A DNA stretch of 64,000 nt from Sycobia sp. Sy_11 (GCA_018907035.1 JACCIC010000001.1:6265001-6329000); one strand, 5' to 3'; shown: positions 48,701-61,523, counted from the stretch's first letter. Numbers and translations are program-made. The notes: a model not told the origin generated them from the letters alone.

Positions 48701-50855
48701 TGCAGTACACGTATGCTTTTCCTAAGGACTCTCTTCTGACTTCCAGAAGCGACTGATTGCCTCAGAAAGCTAATAATCTAATCTAATGCCTCAGAAAGCT
48801 AAATCATGTGCCGTTGTTTCCGTGGTATTATTATCGGTGTCTGTTTAATGTCAAAGGTATGTCAAATTTAATTTGAAGTAAAAGTTCTATATTCCAAATA
48901 TAAACTAATATATTAAATATTTTCTATCGTACTTCATACTTCATCATTAAACGACTTAAAACTATTATTAAAAATGTTGCAATTTTTAAATTAATTAGAT
49001 ATACTTCCGTCGACTGTTGTAAGTCAAAGTAAAAAATATTTTTATCTTAGTAAAAAATATTTTGTTTCTAAGTAAAAAATATATTTCCCGCACTCGGGGC
49101 GCAAAATACGATTTTCTGCAGCTGTGTAGAGGGCGCAAAATACTACTTTTCCTCCCTGGGGAGGAAAAGTGTTTATGGCCGATTCCCGACCAATCAGAAA
49201 GCAGAATTTTACTTTTCCTCCCTTGACAGGAAAAGTGAAAGAACGGAACCGTGTAGTCTGGTAGGATTCTCAGTTTTCCGTGCCTGTGCAACATCTGTCA
49301 TTTACGATGTTTAGACTTACGAGTATATGCGCCAGTCAACCGCGGGTTCGACCTTTTTTTTGCACTTTGAGTTAGGTATTCAAGATTTTAAAATGAAATA
49401 AGATTTTTATTCTATCTAAAATTTATTATAAAAATTTTTATGTTTTTTAAGTATTAAAAATTATCTATATCTTTTTTTAATTAGTTTTAATTTAAAATTT
49501 TATTTATTATGCTATTAAATATTTTAAAATTTTAATTTGAGCGTAGATTATTAACAAACTTATAATCTTAAATTGATTAGTCTTATTTATTTATAGAAAA
49601 GGGGGGCTCCGCCCCCCCCCCCAACCCCCAGCGGGGGTTTCACCCCCTGCACCCCCACCACCCAATCCTACATCTCTTCTTAACATACTAAATTAATTTC
49701 CAAATAAGAGGAAAGTATTTAATTTAATTTTATTCAATTCAAGTAAATTGCACGTATAACCTTAAGAAAAAACCGATAATATTATATTTTTTTTCAACCC
49801 AACGAATTACATTTTATGTTAGGGCAACTTATTTCAGAGCGAGTATCATTTGGACCTTTAGATTTCATACCTGCTCGCACTATCTAAGCATGACTAACAC
49901 ATGATGGGGGGGGGGGTTTGACATTCTTTAATTCTGTGAGTTGGCCGTTAATTTTTTGTGCATTTCTTTGAGAAAGAAAAAGCACCCTCGTATGGGAAAA
50001 TAGTATATGACACAAGGGAGCAAAATAGGCGTTTTCCGACGAGGGTATGTTTGCCGCCCGAGCGAAGCGAGTACAACATAACACAATATACTATTGTCTT
50101 ACAGCATTGTATAACATTATAATATAATTATAATGACAGTCAGACACAATTACCCCCGAAAATCCAACTATGAAACTGAATAAAATAATAAAATTAAGAA
50201 AATCAAATTTGATGAACGGGGTAGTCGGATTGCTCTTTATTAAAAAAATTAAACACGATTAAAGATTTCAAATTGATATTTCAGATTCTATGAAGGTAAT
50301 CATTATAATCATAATAAATATATTAGTTTGTTAAAAAAACTGTAAGACGAATAAAAATATTTATGAGTTCAACTCAACTAATGAGCAATTGATATTATTT
50401 AGTAAAAAATTCTTAATTGCGAGAATTATATTATCATATTTACGTTTTTATCATAGCCGAATGCATATATATTATAGATGCAGCGATCATATATTGTGAT
50501 ATAGGAATCATACGTGCGAATTATACTGAGAAATTTTTTAAATTTGACTGTTTAATAGCCTTGCAAATATGAGTTTCTATAGTTATTTTGTGACGAAATC
50601 TTCTTTAATAACTATAAAAATCAATTGAGAATAATAAAATTGAATAGTAAAAATGTATTAATTTTGAATTATTAATAGCAAATTTCATAATACCTACTTA
50701 ATAAAGTATAGATTAATAATATAATACACTGAATATAACTAAAATATAAGGTAAGGATAAAAAAATATACGAAGATATTAAATTAAACAGATAACCTACT
50801 TGTCATTGCTTTGAAAATTTATTAGAACATTAAATACATTAATTACATGTCAATT
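48701..50855. other. Repeat-rich non-coding tract
   Basis: Contains the palindromes at 49145-49170 and about 49209-49235, a G/C-homopolymer palindrome at 49603-49670, and a motif CGAGCGAAGCGAGT near 50058. A frame of 99 codons at 48995-49294 (minus) runs through the palindromes and is not credible as a gene. Confidence 0.5.
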
Positions 50856-51248
50856 TCAGTTGCTTGATGCTGGCGTGTCATCAGTCAGCGGTTCCACGAA
50901 TGCTTCGACTTCAACGTCAAGCGGCTTACCAACTTGTCCGGTAATTTTCAGATACATGATCAGAGGTATTGCATTATTCGTCCACCTTTCCATAGTGAAT
51001 GTTACTTCTTTATGAAGTAGATCGGTAACTCGAAGGAAGGTGAACACGTGGAAATTTGGAATAGGTATTTTAAGTTCTAACTCGGCAGGCTCGTCATATG
51101 ACTTACGCGGTATATTATAGAACTTAGAATGAATCGAAAAAGACTTTTCAGTTCGTTCACCAACTCTTTCATAATTTATTGTACATCTAACAGTATTAAA
51201 TGTTACCGCGAACAGTGTAATAATTAAAATGTACTTGGCAGTCGTCAT
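50856..51248 (-). CDS. Small secreted protein, MBF2-like family member 1
   Basis: A single-exon gene of 130 residues from the ATG at 51248. An earlier in-frame ATG at 51287 would add 13 residues ahead of the signal peptide and is less likely. The start MTTAKYILIITLFAVTF followed by NTVRC is a good signal peptide. The mature part contains FTFLRVTDLLHKE and ends GQVGKPLDVEVEAFVEPL plus a short polar tail. Pattern shared with the two relatives at 58.7 and 61.5 kb: FT-x-x-x-VTDL in the middle, then G-x-x-G-x-x-L-x-V and AF-x-EP at the end. No cysteines occur in the mature chain. It may be a distant MBF2/salivary-secreted-peptide relative, but that assignment is inference; the function is unknown. 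It is the most diverged of the three. Confidence 0.65.
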   Translation of the reverse strand: MTTAKYILIITLFAVTFNTVRCTINYERVGERTEKSFSIHSKFYNIPRKSYDEPAELELKIPIPNFHVFTFLRVTDLLHKEVTFTMERWTNNAIPLIMYLKITGQVGKPLDVEVEAFVEPLTDDTPASSN

Positions 51249-53581
51249 TGTTTTGTCAAACTTGTCTAGGAATAATACTATGAACACAAGAACTCTTACT
51301 GTGTAGTAAATAAAACGACCACGAATTCTAAGTAAAGAGCTTCCAATGATTTATCTGAATTTATTTTCATGTTTTTTATATGTGTTTTTTCTAACGAGCA
51401 TAGATTATCTGCAAGGTCTTTGGTATTTTAAATAATAATAATAAATTTAATACCATGCGTAGAAAATATAAAAATGACATTGAACCACTTGTTATTCTAA
51501 CAAAATAATTAATAATTTAAATTAATTCTATAATTTTTGCTTCTTATGTTTGAAAAATATGATTTTTTATGTTCCTTTCGTAAATTATACATATTACTAA
51601 ATCACTACCCTGTGATAATCCTTTTAGTTTATCGATATTATTCTTATTTTTCGTAACCACCAGATTGAACTTTAAATTATTCAGACCCTTATATTTTTAA
51701 TAAGGATAATTAAATATTAAATCAATTTTAACTAATTACGATTCTGTACTATTAAAAATGTCAATCATCAGTTGAAAAATTGTATCATTAATATTTCAAT
51801 TCTTTGAATACATTTTCAATTCCTATTGGGAAGTAAAATTGTTTTACCAAAAATAACTATTAAATCACAGCATTTTTCACATTATTTATTTACTTTTCAT
51901 TATAATCTAATTGTTCTGGAGGTTGCAGACTTTGTGGAACATAAAAAAAGTTATTAAAATATTTATTGCGCTGTTAGTGGTTGTGAAAATAAATTAAGTG
52001 ACAAATAATCAGCAAGTTTTCTCGCTTCCTCGCGACCAAATGAATGAAACTAGTAATATTCGCGGTGCAGGTCGCATCATAAAAGACATGCAAACTGCGT
52101 ATCTTAATAAAACAACTGCGATACAGACGATAATAGGGAAGCTTTGCCGTAATTTGCAGCATATTAACATTTCTTAGTTTTCTGAATCTACTATGAAAAT
52201 AGTCATTCATGTAATTTTACATATAAGTTATCCAAAGTTTAAAAAAACGCAATCGTTTCATATGAGCTCTATGTAGTTCTTGGCATTGCTACCGCTATGT
52301 TTGGCTTTCCAAATCATAACCACGCCCCCGTTGTACATCCCAATAGAAAACAGTGAAATAAACATTGTTAAAAGCATAAAATACCATCTCAATAAATAGG
52401 TTAACCATATAACAGGTACTATTATGAAAATTATTTTTCACAACAAATTAAACCGACAACTACAATGGATTTTTTTTTAAATCTATGGTTTGGTTTTATA
52501 AAATATTTAACACTGGTTTCATATAGTTTTCTAGTAATTTGAATTGTGCTCGAACAATCATAAATTGAAAATTTTGATAATTTTGAAGAAAACATGAAAC
52601 TTAAAAAATTTATTATCATTAATTTCCGCGGTATACTATTCAGTAAGATTTTTTAACAAGAGATCGGTTGAGCCTACAATCAGGGCTTCAAGAATATTCA
52701 ATGAAGTGGTGGAACCTGCAGACATTAATTCATTGGTTTTTGAAGTACTTAAGAGTTGATATTTAAAATTTAGACAGAATGAGGTACGTGGATTGCGGTA
52801 TAGTATTTCTATAATAATTCTGTCATATGTCAAATTTAGAAAATGTATCATGTTCCCCGTTAGAATTGATTTTCATAAGATTCAAAATATTAAAAAAATT
52901 GTAAACTATTAAAAACGACGACGAATGATTGTTTTCTTAATTACGGTTACAAATATATATGCTAGTCTCACAAAGACAATCTTTACAACGTATAATAAAA
53001 TTAAATTGATACAGTTTAGTGTAAAATTGAACACAATGATATTAATTATATTAATGGTTCTTATTTTCAAATTTTTGAAAACTGGGAAAAAATACTACAC
53101 CGAAAAAATATTTTTCATATCAAGTAAATATTTACCTGTTTTGTACCTTAATAAATTATTTTATTAAACGGAAAACACGTTAACTACATTTTCAACAACG
53201 TTGGTTTATTCAAATGGCCTCTTCTTGCTTCTAGGAAACGCTTCCTTCATTTAAGAAGATATTTTTCCAATTTAAGAAAATAATTTGCTTGGTACAAAAC
53301 ATAAATATTTCATGAATAACAGACATTTTTATGACGGCTACTATATGTTAAAAAGCGCCTAAATATATATTAAATTTTATCTATCTAAGTAAATAAAAGT
53401 TTATACATAAAAGATTTTTTATTGAGTTAAATATTTCGAATTACGTACCAACGAACAACTTATTCGGGAAGTTTTACTTTATTACTAAAATTTAAATATA
53501 AATGCATCTGAACTTGTTTTTTTGCTCTCAGAAACATACCCTGAGTATGCTTTAGATGTTAGAATATGTCGAGTGCGCGCT

Positions 53582-53617
<36 letters not shown>

Positions 53618-54120
53618 CCTCTCCCTCTTGCATGTCGATACTTTATAGAAAAACAAAGTGAGAACTACAGTAAAATAAAGATATGATCTCGCACTCACAT
53701 GGCTATGTAGCCAAAGCGCAAGCAATCACGCAAGTAATCGCAAAAGACTAGCTTTCTAAAATCGATTACGGACTTAAACGCTTCAAAACCGTCGCTCCTA
53801 TAAAATTGCAATCGTCTTTGGATATATTTTACTATTTCCCAAGATATGTGCGAAAGACTATGTGTTTATAGTTTTTACATAAAAATTAAATTTCCATCAA
53901 ACGTCACTACCATAATTTTAATCGGCATCCAACAAATGGACAAATCCGTTATGTTCGTTTTTCGGAAATTCATTAACGATATCGGCTATGGTAACTACAT
54001 AACAATTTTTATCTTTGCGGGTTTGTTGCGAGCACGCATTTAGATTTCAAAAAAATTAAAAAACTGTTTTATATAATATTACACGGGGAAACATTGTTAA
54101 AATACGCCGACGCGCGGCCC
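51249..54120. other. AT-rich intergenic tract
   Basis: No gene is recognised. A (TC)n array lies at 53582-53629. A minus frame of 71 codons at 52636-52851 and a plus frame of 65 codons at 53846-54043 show no motif or family resemblance. Confidence 0.5.
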
Positions 54121-54264
54121 TTACGATCTACGCAAGATCCTCAGTAATATGCTGGCACATCTACCAAAGTCCTTGGCCGAGTTGTGCTGCTGCTTCGGCA
54201 CGCTCTTGCGCACTGGCCCATTGCAGAGTAGCAAAAAGTCACGAAAGAACGCGTCGTTTGCTTT
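54121..54264 (-). CDS. Possible terminal exon, unknown gene
   Basis: On the minus strand a TTTACAG acceptor (54265-54271) is followed by 47 open codons and a TAA (54121-54123). The peptide begins KANDAFFRDFLLLCNGPVRK and ends CASILLRILRRS. It is GC-richer than its flanks, and the frame reads like protein, but no partner exon or homologue is recognised. It may be a relic. Confidence 0.3.
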   Translation of the reverse strand, partial: KANDAFFRDFLLLCNGPVRKSVPKQQHNSAKDFGRCASILLRILRRS

Positions 54265-55418
54265 CTGTAAATGTCAATGATATTTTTCTCCTACGACAAG
54301 CATCACATCACTAACAGAGGGACCTCCTTATCAAAGGAGGGTCACGGCTGACTAAGGTCGTCCGGGGATGTTAACATCGCTATTCCTACGAAGGCAGGCG
54401 GACCGATGCTCTAAAGAAACTACAGGAAAATAAAAAGGATATTCCCAAGCCAATCAATCAAAAACGAATGAAAACATGTAATTACAAGCTTATAATAATA
54501 CTATCGGCTGACGAGTCAAGAGCTTATGTTCAGTAAACGTATGCATAATTTCATTACTTATAATTATAATTTCGAGCTTTTGAGAGCCTCAGAAGAGTCC
54601 GCCGTACAGGAGATATAATATTTCTTTCAAGTTAATACATTTTGAACGTATTCCTAAGCTCGCGAACGCGGTTCACTGTGCATAAACCTTACAATTTTCA
54701 CCCCCTCCCGGCCCGACTGTGACTCTACGCAAAATTTCGAAGCTTCACATTAGATCGTCTTTGAGTGCGACGCTCTTGTTCCGAAGGTCTTCGAACTCAA
54801 CAACTTCGACTCCATTTTATACATTACAATTACCAGTGCTTAAATTGTTAATGCGTTATTACTTGTTGCAAATTAAGCTATTTAGTTAGACCATTCACCA
54901 TCACTCTTTTAAATCATATCCAAATAAACGAAAAGCGAAAATTGTATGAATCTATTAAACAGTTTACGATATACGAAAATTCAAAACAATTTTATCAAGG
55001 AGAGCGGTAGTACTCTGAAGGCATGTATGGGTATTACAGTCTTAGGACGTACGTGTTATATATTCTTTGATATTGTTTGACGAGATTTTCAAATAATGTT
55101 TGCCTCAATATAAATCGATATATTACTCCTATTTACATTTAATAAAAAACTTTTATTATATTAAAGATATTATGCAGTGAATAAATAAAAATAATAAAAG
55201 ACTAGAATACGATATCTAGGTTTCTCGAGACGCCTTCTAAGGAGATTGTTGTATTTTATCATCCGAACACTTAACTCCTCGTAGAAGTTGTTCCGAGACA
55301 TATTCTATCGCCCGAACATAAATATCCACGTAGAAATTGTTCTGACACACCTCGACATGGTGTTGTATCACCCGAACACGAAAGTACAATATTTCCTCGT
55401 ATAAGCCGTATGTAAAAT

Positions 55419-55459
<41 letters not shown>

Positions 55460-55974
55460 ATTTTTTTTATATTTTTAATTAAATACCGTGAATATTTAGT
55501 TACTGGTGCCAAATGAAATTGAAACAAAAAATTTTTGCAGAATATTACCTTTTGAATCGAACGTTGAAATAGCAGCTTTTTATACGAAGGCGATGATAAG
55601 ATAAAATTGTCTATAAGAATATAAATCTATACGATTTATACATAAAGTAGTTATTGCTTAGATATTATTGACCTGTTTAATAAATCGGTTAAATTATTAT
55701 TTCGGTCGAAGCCGAGATGAGGGATGCTAGCATTTCGTATATTTTCATATTTTAAATTAAATACCGCGAATAGTAGTTAGTGATTGGTGCCAATTGAAAC
55801 TGAAAAAGAATCAGTCTGCGATTAGCACATTTTTTAAACGGATGCTCTGTAATTGAACAATACACTGGGAAGTTTAATTATTAGAATAAGAAATTAACAA
55901 TACGAAGTATATTTAAATTCAAAATTGGATTTAATAAAATAAACTATGATTAATACAATAACTTACTTAAGCAG
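54265..55974. other. Intergenic tract with minisatellite and local repeats
   Basis: A GC-richer stretch at 54.30-54.43 kb and another at 54.60-54.83 kb show no gene I can name. A minisatellite of about 55-bp units lies at 55246-55385. (TA)n spans 55422-55456. A 54-bp direct repeat occurs at 55474-55527 and 55753-55806 (ACCGTGAATA or ACCGCGAATA, then TGGTGCCAA). Confidence 0.5.
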
Positions 55975-56465
55975 AGATCAGAAAAAGAATGTATCTCCGA
56001 GCGCTCATACTGCGCTTTTATAAACTCTACTCCCCTCTCAATGGGGTCAAATTTCGAGCGATAAACCTCACTCGCCGAACGCAGCCCAAACTCTCGCGCA
56101 GCCTGACGGTTGGAGAGCCCGAGGTGGCCAACCGTACACGGCCCCTGATTTTGAAATTCTCGATATTTTCCGAAAGCCAGAATACGACCTATTTCAATAA
56201 AGGTCTGTAGAAAAGCTTTCTTACAAGGAAAATATCCAAATTTCCCGTCACAGCACGGATCATTGCTTTTAGGAAGCATAACCTGTTTTGAAAACCTCAA
56301 GATTTTCCCATAGCAAGTATTCGCTCACCTTATGTGTGATTCCGTATACAAGCTATTTTTTAAGGCAAAATCTTCGGTTTTCACGTCACGGCACGGATCA
56401 AACATGTACCTTATGTGTACATATAGTTGGGCTTATAACGAGAGTTCGCTCGCGATCGTTTCTAT
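55975..56465 (-). repeat. Dispersed repeat, copy 2 (LTR core)
   Basis: Second copy of the LTR-like block at 47400-47930, same orientation. Its minus-strand frame runs 116 codons (55950-56300) and shares the segment DPCCDGKFGYFPCKKAF through GHLGLS with copy 1 before diverging. The element borders are unclear; similarity fades toward the sides. Confidence 0.75.
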
Positions 56466-57214
56466 AAACTATAATATTAGTAACTATGATTCTTATTTCT
56501 TACCTAATAAGAAATTACGAAGTAATTTTTCGTGAACTTACTATTTTAATACGAATATCTGTAAATTTCCAATCTCTGCTGTACAATAGTTTAACATTAT
56601 AGTTCGCTGAATTGCTGACGCACGCGCAGCCGCTTTGTACGAAGTTTAAGAGTCCGAGAGATCACGTTACATTTCCCTTTTCTATATGGGACTCGATATG
56701 ACGATACAGAGAACGTATTTTGTTTATTCAAAATATATACAATATCGAGTCTATATATTATTATGCGAGAAACATTATCTAAAGATTTTATTTTTATTGC
56801 ATTAGTTCCCGATTACAATTATACTTTAAACTATTAAATTTAACTCTACATAAATACTTAACACAATTACGATAAATCTTACAAACTACATGGTATAAAT
56901 ACATATATTGAATTCATAATAATTTTAAATTAAATACTATAAACGTTCCTTAATATATATATAATTACAAACTAAACATTTAAGAATATATTTAAACTTA
57001 CGAACTAAACCATTTAAAAAATAGATATAAAATTATCAAATAATATATTTAAAATATCTCTATAGTTACAAATTAAATATTTAAGCAGATATTACATTAC
57101 ACGCCAAAAATTTTACTTTTTTTAAAATAAAGCTCTTGTGAGTCCGTAAGATGCTCAGATATCACCTTTTGATACGGAAGAAATATATATATTGTATATA
57201 TAAATATATATTGC
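56466..57214. other. AT-rich tract
   Basis: Weak resemblance to the distal part of the first LTR-like copy (a CGCAGCCGCTTTGT motif near 56625 parallels one near 48067), otherwise AT-rich with no gene. Confidence 0.4.
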
Positions 57215-57515
57215 AGTTGTTTCATACATATAAGTTTATAAGTCTTAAATTTCTTAAGATGCTAAGATCATATATTATCATGTTTCCCTTTATCACAACT
57301 AGTAGGATATCTGACTATATCATTAAACTTATTTTTAATTTTATTGTAGAATATTTTTTGTGTTATTTATTTCGAACTTTCGGAAAGTATTTGATATAAA
57401 TTTTTTATAAAGTACATGAGAAGATGTATTTAAATTTATTATTTTGCTAAGAACGTATCAAACTCGCTTAACTATGTTACTTTTCGTAAAAATTCTTTTT
57501 TCGAAAATATGCGTA
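57215..57515 (+). repeat. Solo arm of the foldback repeat family
   Basis: About 300 bp matching the right arm of the 43953-46066 element (its 45785-46060 part), same orientation. Shared pieces include TTTCTTAA, GCTAAGATCAT or GCTATGATCAT, ACTAGTAGGATATCTGA or the like, TTCGAACTTTCG, and the outer AACTCGCTTAACTAT. No partner arm was found nearby. Confidence 0.7.
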
Positions 57516-58674
57516 TAAATACTACATAGTCATTAAGTTAAAGTTAGTCCTTCACAAACGTGATTATATGCATAACGTATTGCAGAGTCATATCTTATGT
57601 AGACAATACTAATAAAAATTAAGAATAGTATTGATAACATCATTCATTTTTACATGGATAGATTGGAAAAAAAAAAATCAAGAATGGTGTACGTTCCTGG
57701 TACCAACAAATTCAATAGGGTTCTACAATTAATTATACTTACCAAATTTACCGCTTCAGCATTGCCCACTTCATATCTTTTGTGATGTATAAGTTGAATG
57801 TAATGCATTATACTCTAGTTATATTTTATAATGTATTGAGTAATATCACTGTTATGTATTGAAATGAAAGAAAAACTGACAATTCACAAATTACTTTATT
57901 TTCCTTAAAGAACATAAACATTTTTCATCGATTCTCTGCCTCTGAATCAAGAAAGCGCCTCACCGTTGTTCGGAGCACATATTTATTACACATTATTTGA
58001 AGTGCATTAAAGTGCTGCATTAATTGTTAAATTATTAAGCTTTAGAGTGCCGGGAATTGAGAAATTTCAAAAGCTCCTTTTTTCTATGAAAAAGTGAGTT
58101 TTGGCCATGCACAAAAGACTAAACTAAGGCCAAGCCTTTGGCAGATCGGAACATGATGCCTCCAGGCGTCATTCCGACTCGGTACTGTAATGCGCATGGT
58201 AATTTTTTTCTTTTCTGTAAAAAACGTTTTATGACAGAATCGAATTCCGAGACCTTAATAACCTTAAGGACCCACTTAGTTGCGCTTGATTAATGAAAAA
58301 ACATATGACGCCTGTACGGTATCAAAGCCCTCTATAGGTTAATTAAAATTTTAAATAACGTATTTTTAGTTTTTACAATAAATAGCCATTAAATGACTTT
58401 CAACAGTTTTAATATAAACGATCGTTATTATAAATTAATCTATAACAATTACTAAGATTTCCAAAAATAATGAACATTTTACCAAATACTAGGATAAGGA
58501 CGAGTTAAGATTCATAAAATATAGAAAAATATTGTCAAGTCCAAAATGTAAGTTATTCATCAATACGTATTTATTCGATCAACAATAATTACATGTAAAT
58601 ATCACATCATAATTATTACATGGAGATAATTATTTACTTCTCCATCCTTAACATTTTTATTATTTCATAAATTG
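57516..58674. other. Intergenic tract
   Basis: No gene was seen. The part at 58490-58545 is homologous to 61375-61445, the 3' flank of the next secreted-protein gene. Confidence 0.55.
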
Positions 58675-59046
58675 TTACTCTATGGGTTCTGAAAATGCAT
58701 GAACGAACACTTTCAACTTTTCACCAACCTTTCCGCCAATTAGTAGTTCGAATTGATAGGGTGTTTCCATATCTACCAATATTGCTGTAAAACGGGGCTG
58801 AACGTTCTGTAGATCGGTAACTGTAAGGTAGGTAAATTTATGGTTTTCGGGGACAGCTTTGATGACTGTTATCGAAGCACAGGCGTTCTCTTCATCTGGA
58901 TTAGGTTCTGCTTCATATGTTTCCGCTACAAACGCAGAATCTCTTCCACTTTGAACTCCAAGTGTTACGTAGTTTGCTACGCTACTAAGTATGCAAAACG
59001 TTGATATATATAATGCAATAAGTGAAAAGTACTTTCCAAACAACAT
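58675..59046 (-). CDS. Small secreted protein, MBF2-like family member 2
   Basis: A single-exon gene of 123 residues. MLFGKYFSLIALYISTF followed by CILSSVA is a signal peptide, with likely cleavage before NYVTLG. The mature chain has GVQSGRDSAFVAETYE, ITVIKAVPENHKFTYLTV, TDLQNVQPRF, METPY and the terminal GGKVGEKLKVFVHAFSEPIE. It is clearly paralogous to the gene at 61.5 kb, which shares GRDS, VTDLQNV, MET and AFSEP, and more distantly to that at 50.9 kb. The stop is followed within 20 bases by AATAAA (58661-58656 on the minus strand). The beta-rich repeat pattern and signal peptide are compatible with the MBF2 family, known as secreted or salivary proteins in insects, but the family's Gly-Gly signature is not at its usual place. 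Function unknown. Confidence 0.75.
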   Translation of the reverse strand: MLFGKYFSLIALYISTFCILSSVANYVTLGVQSGRDSAFVAETYEAEPNPDEENACASITVIKAVPENHKFTYLTVTDLQNVQPRFTAILVDMETPYQFELLIGGKVGEKLKVFVHAFSEPIE

Positions 59047-59544
59047 TTCTACGTCGTCCCTTTGTTGTTTTTGAAAAATATAGTATATTATATAATACGA
59101 ATGCCGATGGGACTATAACTCTATTATATATGTATTCTACCTGAATCTAACTGTATTCTAACTGAATAAATACCACAATCGATGATTTATATAATACGAC
59201 TCTATAGCTATCATCTATGGGTTCATCTAAATTGAATATCTTAATAATATCTCTATTTTGTCTTTTTAATCGGTATAAATTATTTTCGAGGTTGTAGTAC
59301 TTAGAATAATAGTAAGCAATTAAAAACTCCGTATACTAATTGACTTTATGCTTTTGAAAAGTTTAAAGTAAAATAAACGAATATTTTTAAAAAATCGATA
59401 AAAAGGATTTATTAATCAATTCATCGGATATTAGAAAAAATTCATAAATATCGCATTACGGTCTTTCATAATTTTGAAAAAAAATAAGCATGATATCTTT
59501 GAAGCATATCCTATTTAAAACACGTAATAAAAAATATCAGTTAT

Positions 59545-59613
59545 TTATTGTTCTGAGGGTTCAAAAAGTTCATAAACTTCCAAGTAGAAATCGATAAAAA
59601 ACAAGTTTATTTA
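59545..59613 (-). pseudogene. Possible remnant of a fourth family member
   Basis: A minus-strand frame of 22 codons ends FYLEVYELFEPSEQ and TAA. This resembles the C-terminal signature L-x-V, F, E-P of the neighbouring secreted proteins, and it lies between two of them. No upstream part is recognisable. Chance is a real alternative. Confidence 0.25.
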
Positions 59614-61523
59614 TCAGATGATAAAGATTAAAAAATGATACTAAAGCAATATCCATATATTTGTTTATGTTAAAATTAATTGAGAATTAATTTAAGAGTA
59701 ATCGAAATGATGTATAATAAATCTCTTTGGTTATGAAATATTATTTGTTTTTCAGAATAGTAACTCCTTTAACATCTTGCTTGTTTCCCATACTTATTTG
59801 TCTTTTCTCTTCTTGTATTCAAACTGTAATAATAACCATCAATTTATGGTCTCAAAGGTCAGATATACAGAAATATAAAATAATACCTAATATTAATAGC
59901 TATAATGAAATATTGGAATTTTAATATTCATTCAATTCATTCATTAAATTTAATTAATTAACAATTAATTGAAATTATTAAAATATTATCACGAATGATT
60001 TCGTGGTCAACATTTTGTTAATTTATTGAAATTATATAAAAGTCTTAAATACCGTATATAAAAATAATAAACTGAACAGAGTCAAGTATAAGGATGTGTA
60101 TACAATATAATTAGACAGCCCAGTAGAGTGATATGTAAATTGTAAAATATTTACATTTCTTAGAATAACAATTGTTCAATAGCGAGATCGCTATATATTA
60201 CTCAATTATTGCAATAAAGAATTATTTATGGAAATAATTGTAGAATAAATTTTGCATTGTTATTTCAAAATTGTGTCTAATAGGAACTCAGTTTTTCTGT
60301 AGCGTCATTAATATAATAGAATTAATAAATAGCGTAATAAGAAAATTAAGAAAATTAATTTAGATACTTAACTTTATTTATTTAGTAAAAAGGGAAGAAA
60401 AGAAATTAATTGCTTATACCAAATTTTTTTTCACCTCAGCCTTTCCGCTTTATAATATAATCTTATATAATCTTTTGGACTCACAAGTTTAACACAACGT
60501 GTTTGATATTAGTAGTAGATTGTAAAATAATAACAAGTAAGCTTTTTTATATAATTTTTATTTACTAAAAATCAATAATATGGATTAATCTTTTGATTTC
60601 TAAGATAAAGCAAAATTTCAATTTTTTAGAAATTTCCATAGCATACCATTGCTGCAATGATAAATAAAAAGAATCAATAATGTTATTTATAATACAGTCG
60701 ATGATATGAAACTTTTTTTTATTTTTATAAATTAACAAAATCGTATGATTTAAAATATGGTAAAATAAATGCTAAAATATGATACCAAGAAATATTTAAA
60801 ACATGTTTTGAATTATTGCTATACATTTAAATATATTTTTCAAAATTGAACAGAACAAATTATTGACAAGATAAGTTTCTTAAAAGGATCAAGAAGATGT
60901 ATTTATGAATTCTTAAAATTAGCCATGTGCTCATTCATAGTCAAGTATTTGAATTGAATTGTATCTCTTTTATGTCATAATGCTTCTTTTAACGGATAAA
61001 AACAAAAGTTAAAAATAATTTATTAAATTTTATGTATTTATTCATTAACTATTTATATTTTAATTGTCACTGTTGACGCATTCTATGTTGAAAATTGTAC
61101 AATGAATTACATTCATTGTTTAAAAAAAATTAGTATCAACTTGCCAGGCCCGTCCATCACGAAGATCAAGATGTTCTTATAGAAAACACTTTTTTCGTTT
61201 AGTTGCATGAAAAAACATTACATATTATTATAAAATCTCAACCATTGATTTTTAATTTTGAGAAACTGTGAAGTGTGTTATACATAACAATGAAAAATAG
61301 CGATTAAGAACAAAAAATTGTTTAACTGTTGTAAAACTGTTAGTGGGGGCATACTTGCCTTTAGTGCTATTGAGTTTTCATCTAAAATGAACATTTTACA
61401 AAAGACTAGGAGAAGGATAAGTTAAGGTTCATAAAATCTAAGAAAATATTCTTAAATCAATTTTATTATATTAAAAAATGATCTACATCTCAATTCTGGA
61501 AAAAATTATTAAATCATGAATGG
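59614..61523. other. AT-rich intergenic tract
   Basis: No gene was seen. The stretch 61375-61445 matches the 3' flank of the previous paralogue, so the duplicated unit extends at least about 80-150 bp past the stop codon. Confidence 0.55.

Noticed and set aside
48995..49294. Minus-strand frame of 99 codons
   Set aside because: Runs through two palindromes; translation shows repeated SxxGRKS words from those palindromes, not a protein family.
52636..52851. Minus-strand frame of 71 codons
   Set aside because: No signal peptide, no similarity to the neighbouring secreted family, no splice signals that I trust.
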